Shown: one piece after another, positions 32,683 to 41,485 of the stretch
Layout: the number at the start of each line of letters is the position of its first letter
How positions within the stretch are numbered: the first letter of the stretch is position 1
Assembly: GCF_018128905.1 (NCBI RefSeq)
Contig: NZ_CP063808.1
Coordinates: forward strand, 5,580,001 to 5,644,000
Reading direction: 5' to 3'
Origin: Streptomyces sp. A2-16
GTDB lineage: Bacteria > Actinomycetota > Actinomycetes > Streptomycetales > Streptomycetaceae
DNA: 64,000 nt
Program-made: the position numbers and the translations under genes
The notes under the pieces: model-generated
The model's database searches: none
Seen by the model: only the letters and a program-made list of their open reading frames with translations
What the model was told of the DNA's origin: nothing

Positions 32683-32695
32683 CTAGCGTTGCTAG
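32683..32695. promoter_or_regulatory. TetR operator copy 1 (CTAGC-GTT-GCTAG)
   Basis: Perfect 5+3+5 palindrome upstream of the DUF1772 gene. A half copy GCAACGCTAG follows at 32704-32713. Confidence 0.65.
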
Positions 32696-32733
32696 AAGAT
32701 GGGGCAACGCTAGTACTGCTGCCGCTCGATTGT

Positions 32734-32755
32734 CTAGCGGTGCTAGGATCTGCTC
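32734..32755 (+). promoter_or_regulatory. TetR operator copy 2 overlapping the TetR gene -10 box
   Basis: CTAGC-GGT-GCTAG (32734-32746) overlaps TAGGAT (32744-32749), which is 6 nt before the ATG at 32756. A leaderless promoter would be blocked by its own product. Confidence 0.65.
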
Positions 32756-33334
32756 ATGTCGGTACAGGAACGCAAGAAGCGCGAACGGGCGGAGCGCGAG
32801 CGCCTCATCGTGGCGACGGCCCGCGAGCTCGCCGAGCAGCAGGGCTGGGACGCAGTCACCACCCGTCGGCTCGCCGAGCGCATCGAATACAGTCAGCCCG
32901 TCCTCTACAGCCACTTCCGGGGCAAGCGCGAGATCATCGGCGCCGTCGCCCTTCAGGGGGCCGCCGAACTGGCCACGGCGGTGCGGGCCGCGACCTCCGC
33001 CGCGGACCGCCCCCGCGCCCGGGTGGTCGCCCTGGCCCGCGCCTACCTCAACTTCGCCGTACGCAACCCGGCGGTCTACGACGCCCTGTTCCAGCTCGAC
33101 GGCGGCCTGGCGTACGCACAGGAGGACACCCCGGAGCCGCTGAAGGACGTCTTCGCCGCCCTGCTGGAGACGCTCGGTGAGGTCACCGGCGACGGCGTCC
33201 CCCCGGGGCTGTTCACCGAGGTGTTCTGGGCGGCCCTGCACGGCCTTGCGACCCTGACCCGCGCGGGCCGCCTGCTGCCCGAGGACGCCGAGCCGAGGGT
33301 GGAGCTACTGGTGGACCGGCTCGCCGTCGTCTGA
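32756..33334 (+). CDS. TetR/AcrR-family regulator (WHG-type C-terminal domain)
   Basis: 192 aa. HTH at residues ~15-62 (RERLIVATARELAEQQGWDAVTTRRLAERIEYSQPVLYSHFRGKREIIGAVA). The C-terminal ligand domain has the WAALHGLATLTRAGRL motif of the WHG subgroup. It is divergent from the DUF1772 gene across 91 bp holding two and a half copies of the CTAGC-N3-GCTAG motif, so it probably represses itself and the neighbour. Ligand unknown. Confidence 0.9.
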   Translation: MSVQERKKRERAERERLIVATARELAEQQGWDAVTTRRLAERIEYSQPVLYSHFRGKREIIGAVALQGAAELATAVRAATSAADRPRARVVALARAYLNFAVRNPAVYDALFQLDGGLAYAQEDTPEPLKDVFAALLETLGEVTGDGVPPGLFTEVFWAALHGLATLTRAGRLLPEDAEPRVELLVDRLAVV

Positions 33335-33442
33335 CTCACCGCTCCCGGCGGGGCACGCAGCCGGGGCGGTCGGGCCCCGCACCCCGGACGGGGTACCCCC
33401 GCCGGAGGCCGCGAGCTCATCGGTCACGACCCGATACGCGCC

Positions 33443-34765
33443 CTAGCCGAGCGGCTTCTCCAGGATCGCCTTGCGGTGGCTGAAGGTCTCGATGGAGTAG
33501 CGGCCGTGGTAATTGCCCATGCCGCTCTCCCCCACTCCGCCGAACGGCAGGTCGGAGACGGTGAGATGGGCGAGGGGCAGGCCGTAGCCGAGGCCGCCGG
33601 AGGAGGTCTCGTCGGCGAGACGGCGGCGGGTCGTGTCGGAGTCGGTGAAGACGTACAGCGCGAGCGGCTTGTCCCGGTCGGTGATGAAGTCGATGGCCTC
33701 GTCGAGGCCGGGGACGGTGACGATCGGCAGGATCGGGCCGAAGATCTCCTCCTGCATCACCGGGGACTTGGGGTCCACGTCGGCGAGGACGGTGGGCGCG
33801 ATGTACTTGCTCGTACGGTCGCTCGCGCCACCGACGACCGTGCGCCCCGAGTCGAGCAGGCCGGCGAGACGGTCGAAGTGCCGTTCGTTGATGATGCGCC
33901 CGTACTCGCCGGACCGGGCGGGGTCGTTGCCGTACAGCGTCTCGACGGCGTTCTTCAGCAGCGGCTCCAGGGCGGCCGCCGTCTCCGGGTCGGTCAGGAC
34001 GTAGTCGGGGGCGACGCAGGTCTGCCCGGCGTTGAGGAACTTGCCGCGGGCCAGGCGGTCGGCGACGACGGTGAGGTCGGCGTCGCGGTCCACGAACGCC
34101 GGGGACTTGCCGCCCAGTTCGAGGGTGACCGGGGTGAGGTGCTCGGCGGCGGCCCGCAGGACGACCCGGCCGACCGTGCCGTTGCCGGTGTAGAAGATGT
34201 GGTCGAAGCGCTCGGCCAGCAGGGCCGTGGTCTCCGGGATGCCGCCCTCGACGACGGCCACCGCGTCGGTGTCCAGGTAGGCGGGCAGCAGCCGGGCGAC
34301 GGCCGCGGAGGTGGCGGGGGCCAGTTCGCTCGGCTTGGCGACCACCGCGTTGCCCGCGGCGAGGGCGCCGACCACCGGGGCGAGCAGCAGCTGGGCCGGG
34401 TAGTTCCAGGGGGCGATGACGAGGACCACGCCGAGCGGGTCGTACTGCGTCCAGGCGCTCGCGTCGGTGCCGAGGTGCGCCGGGACGGGGGCGGGCTCGG
34501 GGCGCAGCCAGTCGGTGAGGTGGTCCAGGGTGTGGTCGATCTCGCGGATCGTGAAGTCGATCTCGGTGCGGAACGCCTCGGTGGAGCTCTTGCCCAGGTC
34601 GGCATGGAGGGCGGCGGCCAGCTCGGTGCCGTGCTCGGTGAGCAGCTCGCGCAGGCGGCGCAGCTGGGTCGTACGCCACTCGACGGGCTTGGTGCGGCCG
34701 CTGCGGAAGGTGGCGCGCAGTCGGGCCACGACGTCGGCGGGCTGCTCGGGGGCGGGGTGGTTCAC
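33443..34765 (-). CDS. Aldehyde dehydrogenase (class 3-like, NAD(P)+)
   Basis: 440 aa, short like ALDH3 and coniferyl aldehyde dehydrogenases. APWNYPAQLLL (nucleotide-site Asn), LELGGKSPAFVD (catalytic Glu), GQTCVAPDYVL (nucleophile Cys), EEIFGPILPI, and LPFGGVGESGMGNYHG. The GTG at 34765 follows GCGAGG. It oxidises aldehydes to acids; the actual substrate is unknown. It appears to be a single-gene unit. Confidence 0.93.
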   Translation of the reverse strand: MNHPAPEQPADVVARLRATFRSGRTKPVEWRTTQLRRLRELLTEHGTELAAALHADLGKSSTEAFRTEIDFTIREIDHTLDHLTDWLRPEPAPVPAHLGTDASAWTQYDPLGVVLVIAPWNYPAQLLLAPVVGALAAGNAVVAKPSELAPATSAAVARLLPAYLDTDAVAVVEGGIPETTALLAERFDHIFYTGNGTVGRVVLRAAAEHLTPVTLELGGKSPAFVDRDADLTVVADRLARGKFLNAGQTCVAPDYVLTDPETAAALEPLLKNAVETLYGNDPARSGEYGRIINERHFDRLAGLLDSGRTVVGGASDRTSKYIAPTVLADVDPKSPVMQEEIFGPILPIVTVPGLDEAIDFITDRDKPLALYVFTDSDTTRRRLADETSSGGLGYGLPLAHLTVSDLPFGGVGESGMGNYHGRYSIETFSHRKAILEKPLG

Positions 34766-34907
34766 GGGTGCCTCGCTGGGGTGGGCGGGCCTTGCGGCCG
34801 GGGTCTCGACGGTCAGATGTATATTGCAACCTTTTCGTGGCCGAGTACATTCCGGCCCGCCGTCGGTACTTTCGCGACCGGACCGCTCCACGTCCTCCGT
34901 GCCCCGG

Positions 34908-36077
34908 TCACAGCGTTCGGCGGCGGTGTTCGAGATAGGTGCGCTCGGCCGGGTTCCCGGTGAGCTCGGCGGCCTTCGCGTAGGCGTCCGCGGCTTCCGC
35001 GGCGCGTCCGAGCCGGCGCAGCAGGTCGGCCCGGACGGCGTGCAGGACGTGGTAGCCGTCGAGGTCCAGCGCGTCCACCAGGGCAAGGGCCCGTGCGGGC
35101 CCCTCGGTCTCGGCCACGGCGACCGCGCGGTTCAGGGCCACGACCGGGCTGGGAGCCAGGGCCATGAGCTGGTCGTACAGCCGGTGGACCTGCCCCCAGT
35201 CGGTGGGCGCGTCGCTGTGCACCGCCTGGATGGCGGCCTGGATCTGGTACGGCCCCGGCTGATTGCGGCGCAGACACCGCCGTACGAGTGCCTGCCCCTC
35301 GGCGACGAGCGCGCGGTCCCAGGCGCCGGGGTCCTGTTCCGGCAGCGGCACGAGCTCGCCGTCGCCGTCGGTGCGAGCAGCCCGGCGGGACTCGACGAGC
35401 AGCATCAGCGCGAGGAGACCGAGGGCCTCGGGCTCGTCCGGCATCAGTTCGACCAGCAGCCGGCCCAGGCGTACGGCCTCGGCGCACAGTTCGGGGGTGC
35501 CGCCGTAGCCCTCGTTGAAGATCAGGTAGACGACGGCCAGCACCCCGTTCAGCCGGTCGGGGAGGTCGGCGTCGCGGGGCACGCGGTAGGGGATGCGGGC
35601 GTCGCGGATCTTGGCCTTGGCGCGGACGAGGCGCTGGGCCATGGTCGGCTCGGGGACCAGGAAGGCACGGGCGATCTGTGCGGTGGTGAGGCCGCCGAGC
35701 AGGCGCAGGGTGAGGGCGACCCTGGCCTGCGGGGCGAGCGCGGGATGGCAGCAGGTGAAGACGAGTCGGAGCCGTTCGTCGCGCACGGGGCCCTCCTCGG
35801 GCGGTGCGTCGGGGGCGTGCAGCAGGGCGGCCTCGGCGTGGCGGGCCCGCCGGGTGGACTCGCGGCGCAGCCGGTCGATCGCGCGGTTGCGGGCGGTGGT
35901 GATGATCCAACCCGCCGGACTGGGCGGCACACCGGTCTCGGGCCACCGCCGCACGGCCGTGGTGAAGGCGTCCTGGACCGCTTCCTCGGCGAGGTCGATG
36001 TCGCCGAGGAAGCGGACCAGGACGGCGACCGCGCGGCCGTACTCCTCGCGGAAGACGCCCTCGACGTCGAGGGTCAT
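34908..36077 (-). CDS. ECF42-type RNA polymerase sigma factor with long C-terminal (DUF6596/TPR-like) extension
   Basis: 389 aa. Sigma region 2 at 8-75 (FREEYGRAVAVLVRFLGDIDLAEEAVQDAFTTAVRRWPETG), region 4 at ~110-165 (LTLRLLGGLTTAQIARAFLVPEPTMAQRLVRAKAKIRDARIPY). The rest is an alpha-helical extension (LNGVLAVVYLIFNEGY, AVHSDAPTDWGQVHRLYDQLMALAPSPVVALNRAVA) typical of the ECF42/SigJ-like group. No anti-sigma gene; the adjacent YCII/DGPF-domain gene, whose stop overlaps this start by 1 bp, is the family's characteristic partner. Confidence 0.92.
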   Translation of the reverse strand: MTLDVEGVFREEYGRAVAVLVRFLGDIDLAEEAVQDAFTTAVRRWPETGVPPSPAGWIITTARNRAIDRLRRESTRRARHAEAALLHAPDAPPEEGPVRDERLRLVFTCCHPALAPQARVALTLRLLGGLTTAQIARAFLVPEPTMAQRLVRAKAKIRDARIPYRVPRDADLPDRLNGVLAVVYLIFNEGYGGTPELCAEAVRLGRLLVELMPDEPEALGLLALMLLVESRRAARTDGDGELVPLPEQDPGAWDRALVAEGQALVRRCLRRNQPGPYQIQAAIQAVHSDAPTDWGQVHRLYDQLMALAPSPVVALNRAVAVAETEGPARALALVDALDLDGYHVLHAVRADLLRRLGRAAEAADAYAKAAELTGNPAERTYLEHRRRTL

Positions 36078-36433
36078 CAGTCCTCGGACTGGTGCTGGAA
36101 GGGGCGCACCTCGATGGGCAGGGTGGTGGCCAGGGCCGCCTTGCGCCCCCATTCCAGGGCCGCGTCCAGGTCGGGCGCCTTCACGATGCACAGGCCGCCG
36201 AGCTGTTCCTTGCCCTCGGCGTACGGTCCGTCGGTGATCAGTACGTCGCCGTCGCGGGGCCGCAGCACGGTCGAGGCGTCGGGGCTGTGCAGTCCTCCGG
36301 CGAAGACCCAGGCGCCGGCCTCGCGCAGCTCCCGGTGGAAGGCGTCGAGCCGCTCGCCGATCTCGGCCAGCACCTCGGGGGCGGGCAGCTCGTCCCAGCC
36401 GGGCTGCATGACGTTGAGCAGGTAGTACTGCAT
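36077..36433 (-). CDS. YCII/DGPF-domain protein, partner of the ECF42 sigma factor
   Basis: 118 aa. MQYYLLNVMQPGWDELP, AGGLHSPDASTVLRPRDGDVLITDGPYAEGKEQLGGLCIVKAPDLDAALEWG. The ITDGPYAEGKEQLGG block is the DGPF signature. The ATG follows AGGAGGAG with 6-nt spacing. Such proteins are coupled to ECF42 sigma factors and are probably their targets or regulators; enzymatic activity is unproven. Confidence 0.92.
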   Translation of the reverse strand: MQYYLLNVMQPGWDELPAPEVLAEIGERLDAFHRELREAGAWVFAGGLHSPDASTVLRPRDGDVLITDGPYAEGKEQLGGLCIVKAPDLDAALEWGRKAALATTLPIEVRPFQHQSED

Positions 36434-36527
36434 GTCGGTCTCCTCCTGTGAGCTTGTCTCACCTCCTACACGAACGCCACACCCCCGGATCGACACCGCG
36501 CGCGAGGAGATCGGGAGAATCCTGTGC

Positions 36528-37574
36528 ATGACCACCGCACCGCACCCGCTCCTCGCCACCGCCCGCGCCCTCGCGGACGACCTCCTCGCCCCGCACGCGG
36601 CGCGCGTCGATCGGGAGGTCGTGCCCGCGAGCCATCTCGCCGCGATCAGGAGCTCGGGGCTCCTCGGGGTGAGCGCACCGGTGGAGTACGGCGGCGCGGG
36701 CGCCCCCGACGCAGTGGCTCGGGAGGTCCAGGAGATCCTCGCCGGGGCCTGCTGCTCGACCTGGTTCGTGCAGACCCAGCACCACTCGCCGGTGCGGATG
36801 CTCGCGCGGTCCGCCCTGCCGATGCGGGAGCGGCTGCTCGGTCCGTTGGCGACCGGCGAACTGCTCGCGGGGATCGCGTTCGCGCATGTGCGGTCCTTTC
36901 CGCGGGTGCCGGTGCGGGTGACGGCCGAGCGGGGCGGCCGGCGGTTCGACGGGAGGGTGCCCTGGTACACGGGCTGGGGTCTGAACGACGTGATGCTGCT
37001 GGCCGGGGTGAGCGAGCAGGACGAGGTGGTGTTCGCGTTCACGGAGGCCCGCGAGCAGCCGGGACTGCGGGCCTCGGAACCGATGCGGCTGGCGGCGCTC
37101 ACCGCGGCCCGGACGGTCTCCCTGGAACTGGACGGGCTGTGGCTGCCCGAGGAGGCCGTGGTGCTGCGCACGCCGAGGGAGCAGTTCGCCCTGGTGGACC
37201 GTCCCCGCAACACCAACGCCTCCCCCGCCGTCTTCGGTGTGGCGTACGCGGCGCTCCGCGTGCTGGAGGAAGGCGGGGAGGCGGGGACCGCGGCCGCCCT
37301 CCGCGGACCTCTCGACGAGGTGCGCGGGCAGGCGTACGCCCTGGCCGACCATCCCGTCCCTGACGAGCGCATCGCCGAACGGCTGGCGCTGAAGACGCGC
37401 TCGTACGACCTGATGCGGGCTGCCACGACCGCGGCCGTCGTGGCCGGGGGCGGCCGGGCCGTGGGACTCGACCGTACGGCCCAACGGCTGTTCCGGGAGG
37501 GGATGTTCCTGCTGGTGCAGGGACAGACGGTGGAGGTGCGGCGCGCGCATCTGGACGCCTTGGCGCGGCTCTAG
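36528..37574 (+). CDS. Acyl-CoA dehydrogenase-like flavoprotein
   Basis: 348 aa, shorter than the usual ~380. N-terminal helices (LLATARALADDLLAPHAARVDREVVPASHLAAIRSSGLLGVSAPVEYGGAGA), a middle beta domain (VPWYTGWGLNDVMLLAGV) and a C-terminal bundle. The usual catalytic Glu signature is not evident, so it may be a hydroxylase-type or sulfur-acquisition homologue. The ATG at 36528 is chosen by alignment to the family start; GGGAG lies 11 nt before. It is divergent from the YCII gene and convergent with the organosulfur operon. Confidence 0.8.
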   Translation: MTTAPHPLLATARALADDLLAPHAARVDREVVPASHLAAIRSSGLLGVSAPVEYGGAGAPDAVAREVQEILAGACCSTWFVQTQHHSPVRMLARSALPMRERLLGPLATGELLAGIAFAHVRSFPRVPVRVTAERGGRRFDGRVPWYTGWGLNDVMLLAGVSEQDEVVFAFTEAREQPGLRASEPMRLAALTAARTVSLELDGLWLPEEAVVLRTPREQFALVDRPRNTNASPAVFGVAYAALRVLEEGGEAGTAAALRGPLDEVRGQAYALADHPVPDERIAERLALKTRSYDLMRAATTAAVVAGGGRAVGLDRTAQRLFREGMFLLVQGQTVEVRRAHLDALARL

Positions 37575-37609
37575 GGGCGAATCCAGGGCCGCAGCCGTGC
37601 GGGCGGGCC

Positions 37610-38434
37610 CTAGGCGAGGAAATCGACGAGGGCGGCCGTGAGATGTGCGGGAGCGTCCTCCTGGACGAGGTGGCCGGCGCCCGGCAGGGGTTCGAGGCGT
37701 GCGCCCGGGATCCGCGCGACGAGTTCGTGCCCCTTTTCGAGGGGGATCCAGGTGTCGTCCTCGCCCCAGCACACCAGGGTGGCGAACGCGATCTCGCCGT
37801 AGCGTCCCTGCACTTCGTCGGTGTAGCGCTGGTCGGCCTGGGCGATCTGGCGGTAGAAGGCCGCCTGGCCGGTGTCGCCGAGCCAGGGTTCGACGAGCCG
37901 GTCGAGGACGGCGGGGTGCAGGCCGGGGCTGCTGGCAGAGCCGATGTACTCGCGGACCAGGGCCCGGTGCAGGGCGGGCGGCAGTTGGTCGAAGACGTCG
38001 GAGTGCTTGCCGACGAGCCGGAAGAACGGTGATCCCCAGGGGGCCAGCGCGACCGGGTCGACCAGGGCAAGGGAGCGGTAGCGGGCGCCGTGCAGCAGGT
38101 GGGCCCGCAGGGACACGGCACCGCCGAAGTCGTGGGCCACGACCCGGGGCCGGTCCAGTTCCCAGTGCGCCAGGAGCTCGGTGAAGACCCTGCCCTGGGC
38201 CGCCAGGGACACGTCCTGACCGGGGAACTTCTCCGAGGTCCCGTAGCCGGGCATGTCCCACACGAACACCTGGTGGCGGCGGGCGAGGGCGGGGGCGACG
38301 GCACGCCAGACGTAGGAGGAGAAGGGCGTGCCGTGGAGGAGGACGACCGGGTCGCGGCCCGGGTCTCCGAGGCTGTCCCAGCGGACCTCACCGGAGCCGC
38401 TGCGGAAGGTCCTGGTCAACGGCCAGTCGCTCAC
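37610..38434 (-). CDS. Alpha/beta hydrolase (haloalkane dehalogenase-like), last gene of the organosulfur operon
   Basis: 274 aa. HGTPFSSYVWR (oxyanion), VVAHDFGGAVSLR (nucleophile Asp in HDFGG), WGEDDTWIP (acid) and the His in GAGHLVQEDAP. The Asp nucleophile puts it near haloalkane dehalogenases and epoxide hydrolases. The GTG start is preceded by GAGAGG. It lies 58 bp after ssuD in the same direction; a role in releasing or detoxifying organosulfur products is inferred from position only. Confidence 0.85.
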   Translation of the reverse strand: MSDWPLTRTFRSGSGEVRWDSLGDPGRDPVVLLHGTPFSSYVWRAVAPALARRHQVFVWDMPGYGTSEKFPGQDVSLAAQGRVFTELLAHWELDRPRVVAHDFGGAVSLRAHLLHGARYRSLALVDPVALAPWGSPFFRLVGKHSDVFDQLPPALHRALVREYIGSASSPGLHPAVLDRLVEPWLGDTGQAAFYRQIAQADQRYTDEVQGRYGEIAFATLVCWGEDDTWIPLEKGHELVARIPGARLEPLPGAGHLVQEDAPAHLTAALVDFLA

Positions 38435-38492
38435 GGGCTGTTCCTCTCGACGGTGACGCGGGTCGAGCCCGTGAGCGTACGCGGCGCGCGCC

Positions 38493-39638
38493 CTAGCTCG
38501 CGAACGGCACCTGCGCCGAGGGCGCGGTCCGCGCGCCGGACGGGTGCTGCCACAGGCCCTGTCGGGCCAGCCGGGGCAGGACCCCCTCGCCGAACCAGTA
38601 GGCCTCCTCCAGGTGCGGGTAGCCGGAGAGCACGAACTCGTCGATGCCGAGGGCGTGGTACTCCTCGATCCGCTCGGCGACCTCGTCGTGACTGCCGACC
38701 AGCGCGGTGCCCGCGCCGCCGCGCACCAGGCCGATGCCGGCCCACAGGTTGGGGTGGATCTCCAGGCCGCCCCGGTCGCCGCCGCCGTGCAGGGCGAGCA
38801 TCCGCTGCTGCCCCTCCGACTCACTGCGGGCGAGCCCGGCCTGCACCGACCTGACGGTCTCGGGATCGAAGCCCGCGAGGAGGCGGTCGGCCTCGGCCCA
38901 GGCCTGTTCGGAGGTGTCCCGGGTGATGACGTGCAGGCGGATCCCGAAGCGCAGGGTGCGGCCCCGCTCGGCCGCGAGCCCCCGGATCCAGGCGATCTTC
39001 TCGGCGACCTGCGCGGGCGGCTCACCCCAGGTGAGGTACACGTCGGCGTACTGGGCGGCGACCTCCCCGGCGACCGGCGAGGACCCGCCGAAGTACACCT
39101 CGGGCACCGGGTCTGGCACACGCGCCAGTTTCGCGTCCTCGACCTGGAGGTGCTCGCCGTGCAGGTCGACGGTCTTGCCCTCCCACAACCCCCGTACGAC
39201 CTCCAGGAATTCTCCGGTACGCCGGTAGCGGGCGTCCTTGTCGAGGAAGTCCCCGTAGGCCCGCTGCTCGTGGCTCTCCCCGCCGGTGACCACGTTGAGC
39301 AGCAGCCGTCCGCCGCTCTGGCGCTGGAAGGTGGACGCCATCTGGGCGGCGAGCGTCGGGGAGACGAAGCCGGGCCGGAAGGCGACCAGGAACTTCAGGC
39401 GCTCGCTGTTCTGGCTCACCATCGCGGTGGTCAGCCACGCGTCCTCGCACCAGGCCCCGGTGGGCGTGAGCGCCCCCACGAAGCCCAGGTCCTCGGCCGC
39501 GCGGGCGATCTGGCTCAGGTAGGCGACCGTCGGCGGCCGGTCCCGTCCCGTGACGGTGGCGGGGGTGCCGTGACCGCCGCCCACGACATCGCGGCTGTCT
39601 CCGTTGGTGGGCAGGAACCAGTGGAAGGTGAGGGACAT
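38493..39638 (-). CDS. ssuD: Alkanesulfonate monooxygenase, FMNH2-dependent (SsuD)
   Basis: 381 aa, the SsuD length. It begins MSLTFHWFLPTNGD like E. coli SsuD and keeps TPTGAWCEDAWL (active-site Cys), FLVAFRPGFVSPTLAAQMASTF, NVVTGGE, YFGGSSPVAGEVAAQYADVYLTWGEPP, RFGIRLHVI (His and Arg), NLWAGIGLVRGGAGTALVGS and LSGYPHLEEAYWFGE. It cleaves alkanesulfonates to aldehyde and sulfite using reduced flavin, presumably from the SsuE-like gene two genes upstream. Confidence 0.93.
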   Translation of the reverse strand: MSLTFHWFLPTNGDSRDVVGGGHGTPATVTGRDRPPTVAYLSQIARAAEDLGFVGALTPTGAWCEDAWLTTAMVSQNSERLKFLVAFRPGFVSPTLAAQMASTFQRQSGGRLLLNVVTGGESHEQRAYGDFLDKDARYRRTGEFLEVVRGLWEGKTVDLHGEHLQVEDAKLARVPDPVPEVYFGGSSPVAGEVAAQYADVYLTWGEPPAQVAEKIAWIRGLAAERGRTLRFGIRLHVITRDTSEQAWAEADRLLAGFDPETVRSVQAGLARSESEGQQRMLALHGGGDRGGLEIHPNLWAGIGLVRGGAGTALVGSHDEVAERIEEYHALGIDEFVLSGYPHLEEAYWFGEGVLPRLARQGLWQHPSGARTAPSAQVPFAS

Positions 39639-39671
39639 CTGGGGTCTCCGATCGGGAAGGTCCGCTGTTCG

Positions 39672-40856
39672 CTAGAGGAGGCCGTGCCGGGGCGGCCGGG
39701 TGCCGTTGAGCACGTACCTGCCGATGTGCTGGATCTTCCAGCGGGTCGGGTCGTGCAGGGTGTGGGTCCGGGCGTCACGCCAATGGCGGTGCAGGTTGAG
39801 CGAGTTGAGGGCCGAGCGGGTGCCGGACACCTCGAACAGGGCGCTCGACACCTCGACGGCGGCCTGCGCCGCCTGCACCTTGGCCGCGGCCACGGCGATG
39901 GACGCCTCGGCCGCGGAGTCGTCGGTGAGGTCGGCCCGGGCCGCATCCACGGCACGGGCGGCTTCCCGCAGCAGGGCCTCGGACGCCCGTGCCTGGAGCG
40001 CGAGTTCACCGAAGCGCTGGATCAGCAGGGGGTCCTCGGCGGCCGTCTCGACGCCGCTCTCGAACCAGGGGCGGCTCTTCGTACGGACGAACTCCGCCGC
40101 CTCCGTGAGCGCTCCCCCGGCGATCCCGGTGTCGATGGCCGCGTGCAGCAACTGGGCTACCGCGCCGTGGAGTTGCGGTCCCCCGAAGGTGAGGTGGTGG
40201 GGCAGGACCCGGTCGGCCGGGACCTCGACGCCCTCGAGGCGGACGGTGCCGCTGGCGGTCGTGCGCTGGCCGAGCCCGTCCCAGTCGTCGATGACCGTGA
40301 GGCCCGGCGCGTCCCTGGGCACGTAGGCGACATGCAGGTTGTCGTCCTGGGCACGGGCCAGCACCGGGATCCAGTCGGCGAACAGGGCGCCGGTGGAGTA
40401 GTGCTTGACTCCGTCGAGCCGGTACGAACCGTCGGCCCGCGGATGCAGCCGGGTGCGGATGTCCTGGACGTGCCTGGTGCCGGCCTCGGACTGCGCGTTC
40501 CCGAAGCGGCGCCCGGCGAGCAGCTCGGCGAAGAAGAACTTCCGCTGCTCGTCGGTGCCCTGACGGTGGATCACATTGGCGTAGACGAAGTGGCTCTGCG
40601 GGATCTGGGCGAGGCTCGCGTCGGCGGAGGCGAGCAGCCGGAAGATCTCGGCGAGGGTGCCGGCGCTCACGTCCGCTCCCCCGTGCTCGGCGGGGACGGT
40701 GACCGCGAGCAGCCCGGAGGCGGAGAGACGGTCCAACTCGGCGCGCGGCAGCCTGCGTTCGGCATCCCTGGCGGAGGCGCCCGCGCGGAACTCCTCGGCG
40801 AGCGACGCGGCGACCGCGAGGGCCTCCGCGTCGTCGGCGATCACATGGGCGGTCAT
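39672..40856 (-). CDS. SfnB-like acyl-CoA dehydrogenase-family flavoprotein (sulfur acquisition)
   Basis: 394 aa. Acyl-CoA dehydrogenase fold without the catalytic acyl-CoA Glu, ending in the flavin monooxygenase pattern HRHWRDARTHTLHDPTRWKIQHIGRYVLNG shared by DszC and SfnB. Other blocks: VPAEHGGADVSAGTLAEIFRLLASADASLAQIPQSHF, FGNAQSEAGTRHVQDI, YRLDGVKHYSTGALFADWI. It probably oxygenates a sulfur compound using FMNH2. It begins 4 nt after the FMN reductase stop. Confidence 0.88.
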   Translation of the reverse strand: MTAHVIADDAEALAVAASLAEEFRAGASARDAERRLPRAELDRLSASGLLAVTVPAEHGGADVSAGTLAEIFRLLASADASLAQIPQSHFVYANVIHRQGTDEQRKFFFAELLAGRRFGNAQSEAGTRHVQDIRTRLHPRADGSYRLDGVKHYSTGALFADWIPVLARAQDDNLHVAYVPRDAPGLTVIDDWDGLGQRTTASGTVRLEGVEVPADRVLPHHLTFGGPQLHGAVAQLLHAAIDTGIAGGALTEAAEFVRTKSRPWFESGVETAAEDPLLIQRFGELALQARASEALLREAARAVDAARADLTDDSAAEASIAVAAAKVQAAQAAVEVSSALFEVSGTRSALNSLNLHRHWRDARTHTLHDPTRWKIQHIGRYVLNGTRPPRHGLL

Positions 40857-40860
40857 GTCC

Positions 40861-41415
40861 TCAGACCGCCGCCGCCAGGACCGGCCGCCGTCCCAGCGCG
40901 GTCGAGAACTGGTCGACGACCTGGGTGAGCGCCTCGGTCGCACCGGGCGCGACGGTCAGCGAGCCGTCCTCCTGCACGCTGATGTCCTTGTCGAGGGTGA
41001 ACCAGCCCTGCACGATGTGCGCCGCGCCCATGGAGCTGAGGACCGGGCGGAGCGCGTAGTCGATGGCCAGGACATGGGCGGTGGAGCCGCCGGTGGCCAG
41101 CGGCAGCACGGTCTTGCCGGCCAGGGCGTACTGCGGGAGCAGGTCCAGGAGGGCCTTGAGGACTCCGGAGTACGACGCCTTGTAGACGGGGGTGCCGACG
41201 ACGACCCCGTCGGCGCGTGCGAACAGCTCGGTGGCCTCGACGATCGCCGGGTGCTTGAAGTCGGCGCCGAGCAGGGCCTGGGCGGGGACGGTCCGGACGT
41301 CGAGCGGGATCACCTCGTGGCCCTGGGCGGCGAGGCGCCGGTCGAGGTGGCGCAGCAGCCGGTTGGTGCGGGAGGAGGCGGAGGGGCTGCCGGAGACGGA
41401 CAGGACGGTGGCCAT
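40861..41415 (-). CDS. ssuE: NAD(P)H-dependent FMN reductase (SsuE/MsuE type)
   Basis: 184 aa flavodoxin-like fold. VSGSPSASSRTNRLLRHL (phosphate loop), VVVGTPVYKASYSGVLKALLDLLPQYALAGKTVLPLATGGSTAHVLAIDYALRPVLSSMGA, the block typical of SsuE/MsuE. It supplies FMNH2 to the flavin-dependent monooxygenases encoded on either side (SsuD, SfnG and the two DszC/SfnB-like proteins). It is 70 bp after the upstream DszC-like gene. Confidence 0.93.
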   Translation of the reverse strand: MATVLSVSGSPSASSRTNRLLRHLDRRLAAQGHEVIPLDVRTVPAQALLGADFKHPAIVEATELFARADGVVVGTPVYKASYSGVLKALLDLLPQYALAGKTVLPLATGGSTAHVLAIDYALRPVLSSMGAAHIVQGWFTLDKDISVQEDGSLTVAPGATEALTQVVDQFSTALGRRPVLAAAV

Positions 41416-41485
41416 GCGGTCCTCTTTCGGAGGGAGGAGACGGGGCGCCCCCGGTTCTCAGGAGGGGGCGCCCCGGGGGAAGCGG

